A stretch of DNA of 64,000 bases from Trochalopteron elliotii (Eukaryota > Chordata > Aves > Passeriformes > Leiothrichidae). Below the pieces are notes generated by a model, which saw only the letters and a program-made list of their open reading frames with translations, did not search any database and had not been told where the DNA came from. Within the stretch, counting starts at the first letter, position 1, and each line of letters opens with the position of its first letter. Positions 48,601 through 60,350 of the stretch are shown in pieces. Both the position numbers and the translations under genes were made by a program. The DNA is taken from NCBI GenBank assembly GCA_024734555.1, contig JANPWX010000038.1, positions 372,001-436,000 on the forward strand. Direction: 5' to 3'.

Positions 48601-50721
48601 AGCCTGCATTTCTTTTCTAGCATGAGAAATCATGAGCCCTTGAGTCCCATTCTTCTTAATTATGCTGAGATTTATGGAAGAAAGCTAATTTCTAACTAGA
48701 TTTCTCGAAACAGGATTATTATTTTTTGCACATTATTTTTCATCTGACTTCTAGTGAGAATAGAAACATTTCAAGTCAGTTCAGACAGAGCAAGAATGTC
48801 ACCATTTTTTCTAGTAGGAGGACCTTTATTTTATAATAAGATAGGCATCAAATCATTATATTTGTGAATTTTGGTTGTTATTTTGTGAGATCATGTGTGT
48901 GATCAGGGGAAGCTTATTATTATTCTCTTCTCATTAATATTTTATTTTGCACTAGAGAATCAAAGAAAACGTCATGTAAACATAGTTCATTCTTCTTGTC
49001 ACCATTTAGTTCCTTCCTTACTCTTCTCAATGGCAAGTCAAAATTTAGTATTTCTGTAAAGTTAGGTATTCAGCAGTGACCCAACAGAAACATCAATCCT
49101 TTCTGACTCTGAAAAGCAAAAAGACTGAAAAGGCAGAACATAATGCATCTTTCAGGCTTGTTTTGACTTATCAGCCACGATGATATGAAGGGTATTTATT
49201 ATCTGTCTTAAGGAAACATTTTTCTCTGAAGTAAAGTTCCATTGGTAAGTGATGTTTGCTGTGGAACTATTCGCTTGTAATGCTCTGGGACCCAACAAAA
49301 AGCCTCAAGTCACTTTGTTGCTTTTCTTTTTTGTAAAAACAGTTTTTAAGTAATGCAGAAGAAAGATAATAACTGTGCTGAAAACAGTTAGAGGCCACTG
49401 CTTTGAGGACCCTATACTGCAGTTAATCTCTCAGATGGCTGCCATCACTACCACTCTTTCTGAAACATTTCCTAATTGGCTCCCTGAAAGTTCAACTTCT
49501 TGCCCTTCAAAGAGCAGCAGTTTGGCTACTGTCAAAGAAGGAGCCACTTAACTCAGGGTATGATCTTAATAAAAATTCTGCCATTCCACAAGCATTATTG
49601 CCTACACCTTTTTATTTTCCCTCAGGACTTTTTTTCCTCCTGTGTTAATAAAAAGGAAAGAAGAGCTTGGAGACCAAGGAAACCTTCCAAGAAATTTCTG
49701 TTTAAAATAGGCAGTCAGCCTCTGCTCTTGTGTACATTGGTGTGATGATTAAGGAAGAGGTGGGTCCTTCCTCCCTGGGAATAAGTTCATGAACCAAGTG
49801 CAAGAAGTTGGGAAGAGCTCTGAGCAATTTTGCACCTCAGGATGTGGTTTTCAATACAGTTTAAAGTACCCCCAGGCTCAGTCTGGTTTCACCAGATATT
49901 AGAATTTTTTAACTTCAGAAGGAATTATTATGATTTAAGAAAAAAACCTTCTGTTATTTAACTGCCACAGAACAGCTTCACTCCATTTACCCTGAGTATT
50001 CTCTTTGGTTTTGTAATGATAATGTGAGGCAAAGAGCTTCTTATCCAATGTAATTTCCCCCAAAATATGTGTAAATGTTGAATTTTTTTTGTTGTTAACA
50101 AAAAAATCTAAGGATGATAAAGAAAAGAAAAAAAAAGTATTTCCACTTGAGTTTTATAAAACTACTACTTACGTGGCTAATTGCAAAGCATTTACCTACT
50201 AGCAAAGGAGAGGAGAAGATGGATTTTACTTCTGAGACAGTACCTCTTGGTTCAAAACACCTAAATCTTCCTTCATAAACTGAAATACTAAGCCAGATTC
50301 TGACCCAGTGATTCTCTTAACAATAGGTTAGAAGATTTGCCTTTCTTCCAGTAACCACGTAACTATTTAAAATAAAAGGTGGAACATTATCCAAAGGGAC
50401 TGAGAGAAACTGAGGGACTCCTATGCAGGGTAGCCTAACTTTCCATCTTGGGCTGCACATGATTCAGAGGTAGATCAAACAGACCTGCCATGCAGCTAGG
50501 ACTGAGAAGACTGCACAGCCCATTTGGACATGCTTCTGTGAGATGGGTCCTGAGAAATTATTTCAGACTGAGAACTCTCTCTTATGTAGGAGAAGTACCC
50601 AACTAACTGGGTTATGGGGCAGAAAATTATTGGTGTCTCTGTAATTTGCAACCTGATGTCTTAGTTATTTGCACTTCCTGTAAGAAGTGCATGAAAGGTC
50701 TCAAAAAGTTTTTTTCTGAAG
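45601..50721. other. Long non-coding stretch
   Basis: About 5 kb of AT-rich sequence. A 12-bp word, TGTATTCTTGTG, is repeated at 46887-46898 and 46906-46917. T- and A-runs occur at about 47818-47828 and 50129-50138. No gene, RNA or mobile element is supported. Confidence 0.55.
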
Positions 50722-50957
50722 TCTTAAGCTGTGCCAGGGGAGGTTTAGGTTGGACGTCAGGAAGAATTTCTTCACAGAAGGAGTGACTGGACATTGGAGT
50801 GGGCTGCCCAAGGAGGTGGTGGAGTCTGTGTCCCCGGAGTTGTTTAAGAAAAGACTGGATGTGGCCCTTAGAGCCATGGTGTAGTTGACAAGGTGGTGTT
50901 CTGTCATGGCTTGGATTCGATGATCTCTTCTCCAATCTAAATGATTCTGTGATTCTG
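50722..50957 (+). mobile_element. CR1 LINE 3' end, sense, well preserved
   Basis: Starts at 'ttaagctgtgccaggggaggtttaggttgga', then 'cgtcaggaagaatttcttcacag', 'acattggagtgggctgcccaaggaggtggtggagtc', 'tttaagaaaagactggatgtgg' and 'gattcgatgatctcttctccaa'. It ends in ATGATTCTGTGATTCTG. About 235 bp of the 3' end with the terminal repeats intact; the rest is 5'-truncated. Low divergence from the consensus pattern suggests one of the younger insertions here. The minus-strand ORFs 50627-50967 are its shadows. Confidence 0.96.
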
Positions 50958-51491
50958 CTCTACTCAAAATGGATTTTTTTTTTCTGGATGCTTCTTTTCA
51001 GCAAAAAAAAAAAAAAACAAACTAGTCAGGTTTTATTTATTTGAACTCACCTCCATTCTTCCCTCCAGCCTATCATTTGGCTGCTGGACAACAGAGATTT
51101 TGGCCTATTCTCAAAAGGAATTACTAAGATGTTATAGACACAGTCCTGAAAGTCCTGCTGTCCTGGAGGCTGAACTCAGAGTGAATTCAAAGCTATAACA
51201 CTGAGTAGAGACTGACAATAAATTGACATTTTATGTTGCTTCAGCAACACAAAAAGAACAGAATGTTCCTCAGTTACGCAGTCCATATCACTGAGATTAG
51301 AGTGAGTTAAAAATTACTACTTTATGTAATATGTGAAATCAATATATCTGCACTAACTCTTCCTAAGAGTAACAGACAAAACTTCTTTGGAAAGTGTAAG
51401 ATAAACATAAAATAAAGGTAGTGTGGGTTTTGATTTGTTTTCAAATCATATACCTAAAATTCAAACTTTTGTTTTTTGCATTTTGTTTTTT
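50958..51491. other. Non-coding stretch with an A-run
   Basis: An A14 run lies at about 51003-51016. Otherwise nothing is recognised. Confidence 0.5.
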
Positions 51492-51602
51492 AGAATCATA
51501 GATGCTGAGTTGGAAGGCACACATCAGGATCACTGAGTCCAATTCCTGGCCTGCCCAGGACACCCCAAGAAGCACATCATGTGCCTGAAAGTATTGTCCA
51601 TA
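51492..51602 (-). mobile_element. CR1 LINE 3' fragment, antisense
   Basis: TAGAATCATAGATGCTGAGTTGGAAGGCACACATCAGGATCACTGAGTCCAA, then 'ttcctggcctgcccaggacaccccaagaagcacatcatgtgcctgaaagtattgtcca', is the reverse complement of a distinct CR1 3' type (the 'gcacaggacaccccaa' subfamily pattern). It differs from the CR1 types at 50722 and 60050, so more than one CR1 lineage is present. Confidence 0.9.
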
Positions 51603-52859
51603 TTTTGTTTACTAACAAATAGCTGGATACCCTGTAAATTCCCTTAAGCTGTATTGCAGAATCTCTGTCAAGGCACAGTAGAGAAGGAGTACCTTATTCT
51701 ATCAAAAATTCTTGCACTAAATTAACTCCAGAAAGATCCTTTTTAAAAAGAAGATAAAGAACAGTGTAAATGAGACATTTGTTTTGGCTGTGTAATGGCT
51801 ATACATATATTAGGCAAATCATGACAGAGCAAAAATTAGTCTCTGATTTCTTCCTCTTCTTTTATTATTCGTGGTCTTGTTTTGCACCTGTTCAGCACTT
51901 GTCCTTACAAATGCATTTAGCTATCATTTAGGCACTTGCAGGAGCAAAATGAGAACAGATGCATGACAAGTACAAAATATATGCTAAAAGGACACGTCGT
52001 AATGAGAAATCAGAGCTCAATGGGAGGAAAAACAAAACATGGCAGGATATAGAGCATGCAGACCTAAAATTAGCATAGGATAGATACATTGAAAAGACAA
52101 AATTCAGCAGATAAGGACTCCTGGTTTATTGTCTAAAATATGCCTATCTGCATTCCCAGGGAACAACATCAATCTGTCTTGATTTCTGAATAAATTGAGC
52201 TCTCAAGCAAAATCCCTGTAAAAGAAGGCAGCTCTATTTTTATCTCTGTGACCTTTTTAGAAGGACTTTAGGGAAGAAGGAAACAAACTTATCTAAATTC
52301 CTTCTACCCAAAGTCCAATTCTGCTTTCCTATCTGAAAAAAAAAAATTGCCATTGTTTTCTGCTATGCAGCACTAAGAGCATTTGAAAATTCCCACATCA
52401 CAACAGGCTTTCTTACAGATTTCGCCTTGTCTGCTCTACTACTGGTCTTTAACTGGTGCTAAAATATTATATAAGAATCTAGATTCCAAATTCACTGAGA
52501 TTCATCAGTAGTTTTAGTTAGTTTTGGATCAAGATCTGAATTTAAAGAATTGACTTTATGAATGCATAGGAAATCACACAAATCCATAGTTTTTACTAGC
52601 TATATTAAATGTATTAACTGTCACAGTTAATTTTTTTTGCCTTATTTTTATTTCCCAGGATGAACTAACCCTGGGTTAATTAGGAACTTCACTGGGATTG
52701 ATAATACCTGGTTTGAAACAGATTGAATATATATTCAGGTCATACATTCCAGAATGACAGAGTGGGTGGCATAGATAAAGGATTTTTATACAGTGTTATA
52801 TAGGGCGAGTTTTTGCATTTTTGAAAGCACTAGGATTGTTAGATAACTGGCAGAACCAA
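51603..52859. other. Non-coding stretch
   Basis: AT-rich, no recognised feature. Confidence 0.5.
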
Positions 52860-53640
52860 TCAGAATTTTTAACTTCGGTCTTCAAGAGTGTAATACCAGG
52901 AGACCAGCAAAAGGCAGATACAGTGCCTAATCTTAAGAAACTAAAACATAATAAATTGTAGATGAATCAGCTTGGCTTCACCTTCTGGGAAAAGTCCCAA
53001 ATCAATCGATCTCTTCATAAGAATTTGGAAAGTAGTAGAGAAATGGCACAGTGGTCAGAACACAGCTGTGTGTACCAAGTCAAGTCAAATCAGTCTATTA
53101 CCTATGAAATGTTAGCAGGGGCATTCCATAGAGCAGAAAGACGTTTAAATCATATACAGGTTGACTGTACTTAGGTTTTTTCTACAGTCTCAAATAATAA
53201 TTTCCAAAACATGCCTACAAAGCATGGCTTCCCTGAGGGTACAAATGCCCCTAAATAATTATATTGAAGTATGGGGATCAGTGTTATACCAGAATGGGAA
53301 GATATATCAAGTGGGACTTCATGGAAATCTGTTGTGAGCATGAAGTTACTGATATTTCATTAGGAATTACATAATACTGAGAAAGTGTGTTTCACTTCCA
53401 TGGGGCACAAACTTTTTAGAGCAGGTCAAATATTTGAAAGAATCCTGCCAAAACCTGAGGTATGCTCTGGAAATACAGAATGAAATTCAGTAATATACAC
53501 TTCTAAAATATATGCTCAGGTAGAAGAAATTGCATGTATTGCAGGATGCAAAAGATAATCAGGAGCCTCTCTTCAGAAATGTGGTTATTTCTGAAATTTC
53601 AGCACAAAGTAACAATATCAGGTACTTGCTGTAAAAAACC
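52860..53640 (+). mobile_element. Ancient CR1 LINE, reverse-transcriptase ORF fragment
   Basis: Several blocks in the right order resemble the CR1 ORF2. They are 'gaccagcaaaaggcagatacagtgcctaatctt' (about 52900); 'cagcttggcttcacc...gggaaaagtcccaaatcaatc...tcataagaatttggaaagtagtag' (about 52967-53045); 'agaatgggaagatatatcaagtgggacttcatggaaatctgttg' (about 53290-53335); and 'tgaaattcagtaatatacac' (about 53480). These match the segment from the motif before the YADD box through the region after it. Frames are broken throughout and no catalytic motif can be read. The copy is as decayed as 35785-36245 and could belong to the same old lineage. The 70-codon ORF at 52962-53174 is a relic inside it. 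Confidence 0.65.
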
Positions 53641-53746
53641 ACAGGATTGATAATTTTTTAATAAGAAGGGATATAGTCCTGAATACCTGGATAGTCACCC
53701 TTCTCCTTTACTCAGCTCTGGTTAAGGCATGAACTAAACTGACCAA
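53641..53746. other. Short spacer carrying the left LTR target-site repeat
   Basis: GACCAA at 53741-53746 directly precedes LTR family A copy 2 and is repeated on its other side. Confidence 0.6.
53741..53746. repeat. Target-site duplication, left copy
   Basis: GACCAA, identical to 54248-54253 on the other side of the solo LTR. Confidence 0.6.
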
Positions 53747-54247
53747 TATGGTGGTTTCTCCTGGGGAGCAGCTTACCGGCTGTGCAGCAAACCCCAGACC
53801 AACCGCAACAGTTGTGTGGGTTCCTCAGATCAGCTGGCTGAGTGTGGATAAGGCTGGAAATGAAGAGCGGGCTTCTGCCGTGGGTTTGGAAGGTGTTTAT
53901 TGGTGCAGCTCCACGTGCAAAAGGCAAGGCTCGGCCTGTCCTTCTCCCTTATGTACCCCAGGACACAGCCTGAGGCAACAAGAGAATTCAGGCCAATGGA
54001 TGGGAAGGGGTTGGGTGCTCCAGAGTGGGACACTCAGCAGGACAATTGAAGAGGGCAGGTGTCTGAGCACCTGGTCGACTGGGAGATGATTTCCCCTCTA
54101 GTTACCAGGGTGATTGACAAGGGGCTCCCCTCTGGGAGATACTGTGGGGGTTTAGGAATGGGTGAAGAGATTCAGGAAGGAACGCACCAATACAAAATAA
54201 ATAAAATACATATGAAACTTTGAAAGGCTTAATCATGCATTGCAACA
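53747..54247 (-). mobile_element. Solo LTR, ERV family A copy 2 (antisense)
   Basis: About 501 bp aligning with 24596-25006 from end to end. TTTATT at 53896-53901 is the minus-strand AATAAA. The minus-strand 5' end reads TGTTGCAATGCATGATTAAG. The element is bracketed by GACCAA at 53741-53746 and 54248-54253, a 6-bp direct repeat that fits the target-site duplication of ERVK-like (alpha/betaretrovirus-type) elements. With these limits the 3' end of the LTR would read ...CCATA rather than ...CA, so the exact boundary is slightly uncertain. No internal region is seen, so it is a solo LTR. The ORFs 53712-54089 on both strands are shadows. Confidence 0.88.
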
Positions 54248-54253
54248 GACCAA
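54248..54253. repeat. Target-site duplication, right copy
   Basis: GACCAA, identical to 53741-53746. A 6-bp match by chance at exactly these positions is unlikely, though the left boundary was partly chosen from this match. Confidence 0.6.
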
Positions 54254-56129
54254 AGGTTAGAAAATGGGTCCTATGGGAAAAGAGCGAAATAAAAGGGTTG
54301 GAAAAGAGAGAGGGATGCAGTGTGATTCATGTTCATGTGACCCAAGGTCTAGCTTTGCTTAGCATGTCCAGCTAACTTTTATTCTGTTTCAGTAGGATGT
54401 TTGAAAGTAATTCAGTTAAAACCATGCAAGACAAGAAATGTGGCTGTAGAGAAGTGAAGTTGCTGAGGTGGTAGTGACTAGTAACTGAAAGACTCTAAGT
54501 GAAAACTAATGATATAAACCTAGGAAAAAGGTAGATAATTAGGAGACAGCAATCCAGGCTGTTCCAAGAAGCAGTGGATGTTAATATTTTCTGACTGATA
54601 ACTGCCTAGCTGACACGGGATACATTAGGTGTGGCAAGGATAACAATGCTTAACTTGGTAACTGCTCATATCAACCTATAAACATTTATTTTCTAGCCCA
54701 TTCCATGACCTATATCCTGCTTGCAGATTTCTCCTGGGCATAGTAAGAGATGCTCAAGCAAAAGCAGCCCATTAGGTGGAGGATTACAGCAGGAACACCA
54801 TAATAACAAAGGGTTGATGCAAAGAAGAAGGGCCAAATCTTTTCAAAAATAATGGACCAGCTGGTGTGACTTAAGATCCTTGATTACTAAAGGTTGAGGC
54901 AGAAAACCTCAGACAGACATTTTAAAAGGATATCACAGTTACAGGTGATTTTGTCCTAGAGCAGAGGGGATGTGAGGTTGACTTTATACTGGCATTTGGA
55001 GTTTTAGGAAGCTTCATAAGCAAACAGAAAGATGGACAGAGATCAGACTTAATGTGGTGTTGGGAATACTGCATCAGGAGCAATGTCAATGATTGTGCAG
55101 TTTCCCAAGGGCAATTTGTGTCCAAGGTTTCTGGCAGTTTAATGTTCAGCTCTCCTCTAGGGAAGGAGGTGGAGAATAAGGTCATTAACTGTAACTGGAC
55201 TGTAACACTCTACTCTGCCTTCACTGACTACTAAGGTTTATTTTGGAGAGAGACAGGACAGGACAGAAGTACCAGAAACAGTTATGCTGAGGAAACATGA
55301 AATTTTGTGTGGGATAACTCCATCAGGCTCTTCAGTTACTTTGTGTAGAATGTACAAAACATGGACTGCTGTTGACTATCTAGTCTCCAGTGCTCAAACT
55401 GGCTTGGCTAGGGCTAGTTCAGGTACACAGTGCAGCAGCATGCAGTAACCAGATATTAGGTTGTACCAGCATAATTCAGTGAATTCAATGGAATTGAAAC
55501 CAGAGTCTGTAGAAGTTGAAAAGCCTTATTATTTTAAAAATGGTTTCAGTAGTAATAAAACAGTCTCCTATCAAAAGATCTTGCCAGGGAAAAACAACTG
55601 GCAAACATCTCAAGGTGTGTGTGTGTGTGACAATCTGCCTGTTGTTGGTTCAGCAGAACAGTGCCAGCTAAAAATCTGTTTAAAAAATTAAATTCCTGAC
55701 ATAAATTACAAGTATTGCTTAATCTTATTTAAAAAAAAAAATGGTAATTAGGTTTCACTCCTACAAGCAGCAGGATAATTGGGTCCCAAAGGTCTGGAAT
55801 AAGGTTAAACAATTAGACTGTATTTGCAATGAACCTATCCTGATTGGCACTTGAAAGGATGAAAGGTTTATTTGAAGTTGTTAGGATTTTAACCCATGAT
55901 TTTGTGAAGTCCATATATATCAGACTTAGTGCTAACTTAAAAACATCTCTCCAGATACCTCCAGACTTTGGATGGAATTTTGAGCGAAGTTGTCCCTCTC
56001 AGTGTAAAAAGAGTGCGCTGAGCAATCCCTCTGACTTCTTGACTCAATATTAGGATTTATTATTGGTTGGTAAGTTATTGATTATTGGGTCAATATATCT
56101 TGAAATTCAGCTCAACAAAACACAACATC
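54254..56129. other. Non-coding stretch with a (GT)n run
   Basis: A (GT)8-type microsatellite lies at about 55613-55629 and an A-run at about 55730-55741. The ORFs at 54922-55185 minus and 55461-55691 plus show no recognisable domain. Confidence 0.55.
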
Positions 56130-56265
56130 TATTTATCACAGCAATTTTAGAGACAAGTAAACTGAAACAAAGGTAGATTTATGAACCCACCAAAGGTCAC
56201 ACAAGTGAGTTAGCAGCAAAACAAGGAATAGGTCTTCTGAAGGCCAGCTTTCAATCCAACATCTG
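56130..56265 (-). mobile_element. MIR-type SINE remnant, antisense
   Basis: Plus-strand text 'gcaattttagagacaagtaaactgaaacaaaggtag', CCAAAGGTCACACAAGTGAG, 'ttagcagcaaaacaagga' is the reverse complement of the MIR core ('ccattttacagatgaggaaactgaggcacagagaggtt...cccaaggtcacacagctggtaagtggcagagccgggatt'). MIR is a tRNA-derived SINE shared by amniotes and inactive for well over 100 million years. The similarity runs about 100 bp with the landmark words in correct order and spacing, so this is a good fossil for a bird genome. Confidence 0.75.
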
Positions 56266-57117
56266 CACAGCTAGGCTTAAAATCAGTAATACAGAGAAAC
56301 AAAGCAGCCTGATAAGACAGGAAATTGAGGGTAAATGATACAAGAAATAATGTTATGGAAGTAATTTTGTTCCTTGTGTGCGGCAAAGTCCAGGATAAAT
56401 GCAATTCAGATTGATTTCTGGTTCAGCTATGCAGAAGAGTGGTCCAAGTCAGTATTCTATGCCATTATATACACCGGGTTTATATAATGTGAAGTGATGA
56501 GGCTGGTGGAAAAAAAAAAAGCCTATTGAATTTAATCATATCAGAACTGCTGACCCAATTCAGCATAGATATTAAATTTAATGGCCTTCTTTCTTCACTG
56601 CATTAGTTTGATTCAAAATGGCAACTAAAATATTTTTACAGCAGATAATATGAGCTAATCTGTTAAAATGTGCTCTCTATAGTTGAAAAATAAAGAACAA
56701 TGATTAAGAAATGGCAGTGGATAACCTAACACTTGTATATAAAACTGTACCAATTCTGCATTTGCACAATAGAAATAAGGGACACAGGTTGCACAGGTTG
56801 ACTATTTTGTTTTCATTGATTTTGATACTCCAGGATTTCTAGAGCTGAAGAAGATACCTAGGATCACAATGAAAGCCAGACTGAATGCTTGCCTCAGATC
56901 TACAAGTAATAAATGGAGAAAAATTAGAATCTCTTGAATAAGAGTTTAATTATTCACAGATAATTATTTCATTTCTGTGTTTCATAACCAGGAAATCTGG
57001 AACATTTTAATTTTTAATTAACTTCTAATGTAGGAGTTAAAACATTTAAAAATAACCAACTTTCCTGGTAACTGTTGTGGAGTAAATAGCAATAATATGA
57101 ATACCAAGTCTTCCCTA
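56266..57117. other. AT-rich non-coding stretch
   Basis: Contains a 9-bp tandem duplication, CACAGGTTG, at 56783-56800 and an A-run at about 56509-56520. No other feature. Confidence 0.5.
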
Positions 57118-57260
57118 AATCATAGAATATCTCCAGTTTGAATGAACCCATAATCATCAAATCCAGATCCCTGCCCCTCTCAAGACCATATAAAACTAAA
57201 GGGTGTTGGATCTTAAACAGGATTAGAAGAGTTCTTTCATACATTGGAGAAATTAATTAC
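57118..57260 (-). mobile_element. Diverged CR1 3' end, antisense
   Basis: AATCATAGAATATCTCCAGTTTGAATGAACCCATAATCATCAAATCC matches 'aatcatagaat-tctccagttggaagggaccca...gatcatcaagtcc', the reverse complement of a CR1 end. The following 'ggtgttggatcttaaacaggattag' is a weaker continuation. The right limit is uncertain. Confidence 0.65.
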
Positions 57261-60049
57261 CCACAACATTGGGGTCAAAACATCAGGTGCTCCTACAAAG
57301 AATACAGTAGGATTTGTTTCATTATGCATCTGTTCATAAAGCTTTCCCAAATGTCAGCCATCTGAATTGCGTGGTCTTCACATGCATTAGGATGAGAAAC
57401 TGCCCATACTGAGTTGAAACAAAAAGTGCTCAACTACTGAGTGGTCAAAACAACTTCTCTGCAACCAAATATCCTCTGCATATGGCCACATAATCCCCTC
57501 CATTTTATTGAACAAGTGTTGTCTGAAAAAGAAATCTGTTGTTTGAGGTAATTCAGTAAGTTCTTTTTAATGGAGTCTACTACTCTAAAAGGAGCAGAAA
57601 GTATACACAGATAACTCTTTAAGTAAAACAAACAACATCAGAAAAATTCTTTGGAAAATTGTTGACCCAGTTATCAGGAGTGTTAGATTTCTTCACTAAA
57701 CAGGAAGACAAAGATATTTGGTGTACATATCACACAACGCGACAGTAATATATAGATTTAAATATAGTGTCTGCAATGCTTTTCTTTCAAGTTCATGTAA
57801 GAAAAAGCCTCATTCTACCAAAATATTTTTGGAGTTAAGTATATTTTTCAGCCATTTCAGATGAATGCATATGCTTGTTCTGTGTCTGGTTCAAACTGAG
57901 TTAATTCTCACAGACACAGCAGCCAGGCTGGATCTCCATGCTGCTTTTGCTGGGGCAGTGTGGATTGACGAGTCCACATCTCCACTCCACTGACACTACA
58001 TACATGCACACACCAATTATTTACACTCGATTCCTAACAAAGGTAGATGAGTCCAAAGCCTTACAGTTATGTTTAAATTTTGAACACAGTATCCATTCTT
58101 TGAATAGACTAATTCAACAGCAGAAAGTCCTAAAAATGGCCAGGAGCTGGCTGGGATAAAGAAAAGCCCTATGTTTTTCCACCTGGTAGTGCTGCTTCAC
58201 AGGCCTGAGAGCAGCTACTTCAGTGGATAAGCATTTGATGGGAGAGACGTAATTCTTAGTTCTGGCAGCAGCAGTTATTCTTGCTTGTACTTAATTAGTC
58301 AATCTGAGGAAGGTGTGATAACCTGCTGATACAAATCAGTGGCCTCAGAGCTTGTCTAGAGGCTTTAACCATAGCTCCCTGGTACCTGAATTTAATCACA
58401 TATGGTGTGGTCAGCCACACACTGTACTCCTCCTGCAGAGCTGCTGCAGATATCTGTAGGAGTTTTCTGCTCAGGCCAGGGAAAAGCTGTGTTCGAACTA
58501 CAGGAAGTTCCCCATGACTTATTTCAGGAATTGATAGTCCTGTATCTAAAAGGTGGGTGAACAAGTGTTAAGCAAAAGGGATTTCAAGTGTAACAGGTTT
58601 AAATTGGAATGTCTGCCTTCTTGACTCAGGAATATTACTGGGAAAGCTGATGCTCTGCCTTGTGGGTATATGCTTCAGAAGTGTCGTGGACTGAAAAATA
58701 GGATAGCTGTTGTGTTATTGCATTGCTTCACTGTGGTGGTTACAGCTTATTTTCAGTAGACATTGATCAGGACTTTGTTATTTATCATTAACTGTCTCTC
58801 GGCGCTGCTTTCCTCTTGAAAAAAGTGTGATTTAATAGGCACAAATATCATAGTGAGAAATCGGACTGTAAGAGGAGCCAAAACCATTTATGCTGGTTTT
58901 GTTTCCTTTCTTCAGTCTCTAGGAATAGGTAAAGCTTTCCTAGGCACCAAATAACTTGGCTGCCTAAGGTCTGGGTTTGGATTTGGCTTAAATCCTTGCA
59001 TGCTCTTGACCTTCAGGAAAACTGATATTCCTAAAAGACAGTTTTGCAACACTTCAGTGTTGAGATTTAGGCTGTGAATGAGTCACCCAGGATCCTTTCT
59101 GTTGCATAGTCTCTTCAAAACTTGAGAGGGGTCAAGCACAAATTTGTGGAACAAGTCTTGAAGAGATTCCCAAGCCCTACAGATCCTTAGCTGTGAGTTT
59201 TCTCTTACTTTTACTTATGCTTCTGTATTCCTTTAAAAGGAAAAACAAACAAAACAAAACTAAAAATGTCACACTTGGTAAACATTTTTGTTTCCAAGGA
59301 TGAGCTAGCAGGGTGATGAAACTTCATAAAAACAGAGTCTTAAGTGAAAACTCTATGTTGATGAGCAAAAATTCAAATTCTTCAGATTATATTTATCTCC
59401 AAAGAATGACACCAGGCTTGAAATTACTCCTGTCTTTCCTTGACCTTGGCAGGTTTCCAGGAAAAAAAAAAGCTACACAATCTGGAGTGCTCTGATGCAG
59501 GTTATGTAGGAATTATTCAAGGGCTCTATTTAAGGAACATATGCTGCATCCACTTATTTCTAACAGATGCAAGGATAAAAAGTACCTATACTAAAGAGAA
59601 AGAATAACAGAGGAAGTATGATGGTCCAGAACGTGTTGAAACTTTCAGGAAAAAGACATTGCATTTAATTCCAGCAGGTGATTTTTCCTTTTCTTTTTTA
59701 GAGAAAACACTGAAAAAAGTAAGAGTAAGTAGTGATTTATTATTTTCAAAGACGACTTCTTTCTGTTTGGGAAATGAGTTCTCTCTCAGAGAAGGATTCT
59801 AGTCTTGTTACATGTATATAAATTGACAGTAATTGCTAATCAGGAAATAGCAGTGTCAGGTTTACACCACAATACATAGGACTGGATCTGTTCTATTTTC
59901 CTCCTTGTCTAGAACAGGTAAGGAATTTTGATTCTTTTTTTTTCCATTAAGTAGTGTTAGAGAAGGGTAGTTGCAGCTTTTACCAGATCAGGACAAGGAT
60001 ATCATGGGTAAAAGTGACTGGAGACCTGACAAACAGCAGCTTCTGGTAC
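57261..60049. other. Long non-coding stretch
   Basis: No recognised feature over about 2.8 kb. An A-rich (AAAC)n-like word run lies at about 59238-59262. Confidence 0.55.
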
Positions 60050-60350
60050 CTGAAGAGCACCTAGAAGAAGGCTGAAGAGGAACTTTATACAAGGGCCTGT
60101 TGTGACAGACAAGGGGTAATGGCTGTGAACTGAATTAGGGTCAGTTTAGATTAAATATTAGGAAGAAATTCTTTACTGTGAGGGTGGTGAGACACTGGAA
60201 CAGATTGTCCAAAGAAGCTGTGGATGCCCAATCAAAGTCTGATTGGATGGGGCTTTGAATAACCTGGTCAAGTGGAAGATTGGCAGTGAGGTTGGAACTA
60301 GATGATCTTAATGGTCCCTTACAACCCAAACCATTCTATAATTCTATGAT
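60050..60350 (+). mobile_element. CR1 LINE 3' end, sense
   Basis: From 'gaagaaggctgaagaggaactttatacaagggcctgttgtgacag' through GACAAGGGGTAATGGC, 'attaggaagaaattctttactgtgagggtggtgagacactggaacag', 'gaagctgtggatgcccaatca', and 'ttggatggggctttgaataacctggtc'. It ends at CCATTCTATAATTCTATGAT. About 300 bp of CR1 with intact terminal repeats. A short deletion or rearrangement near 60232-60245 removes the usual 'ctggaagtgttcaaggccagg' words. Confidence 0.96.

Noticed and set aside
24596..54253. The two family A LTRs as the paired ends of one 29-kb provirus
   Set aside because: The spacing is far too large, no retroviral genes lie between them, and copy 2 has its own target-site duplication.
54922..55185. 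87-codon minus-strand ORF downstream of LTR family A copy 2 as retroviral coding sequence
   Set aside because: No gag, pol or env motif could be recognised, and copy 1 of the LTR has no similar neighbour.
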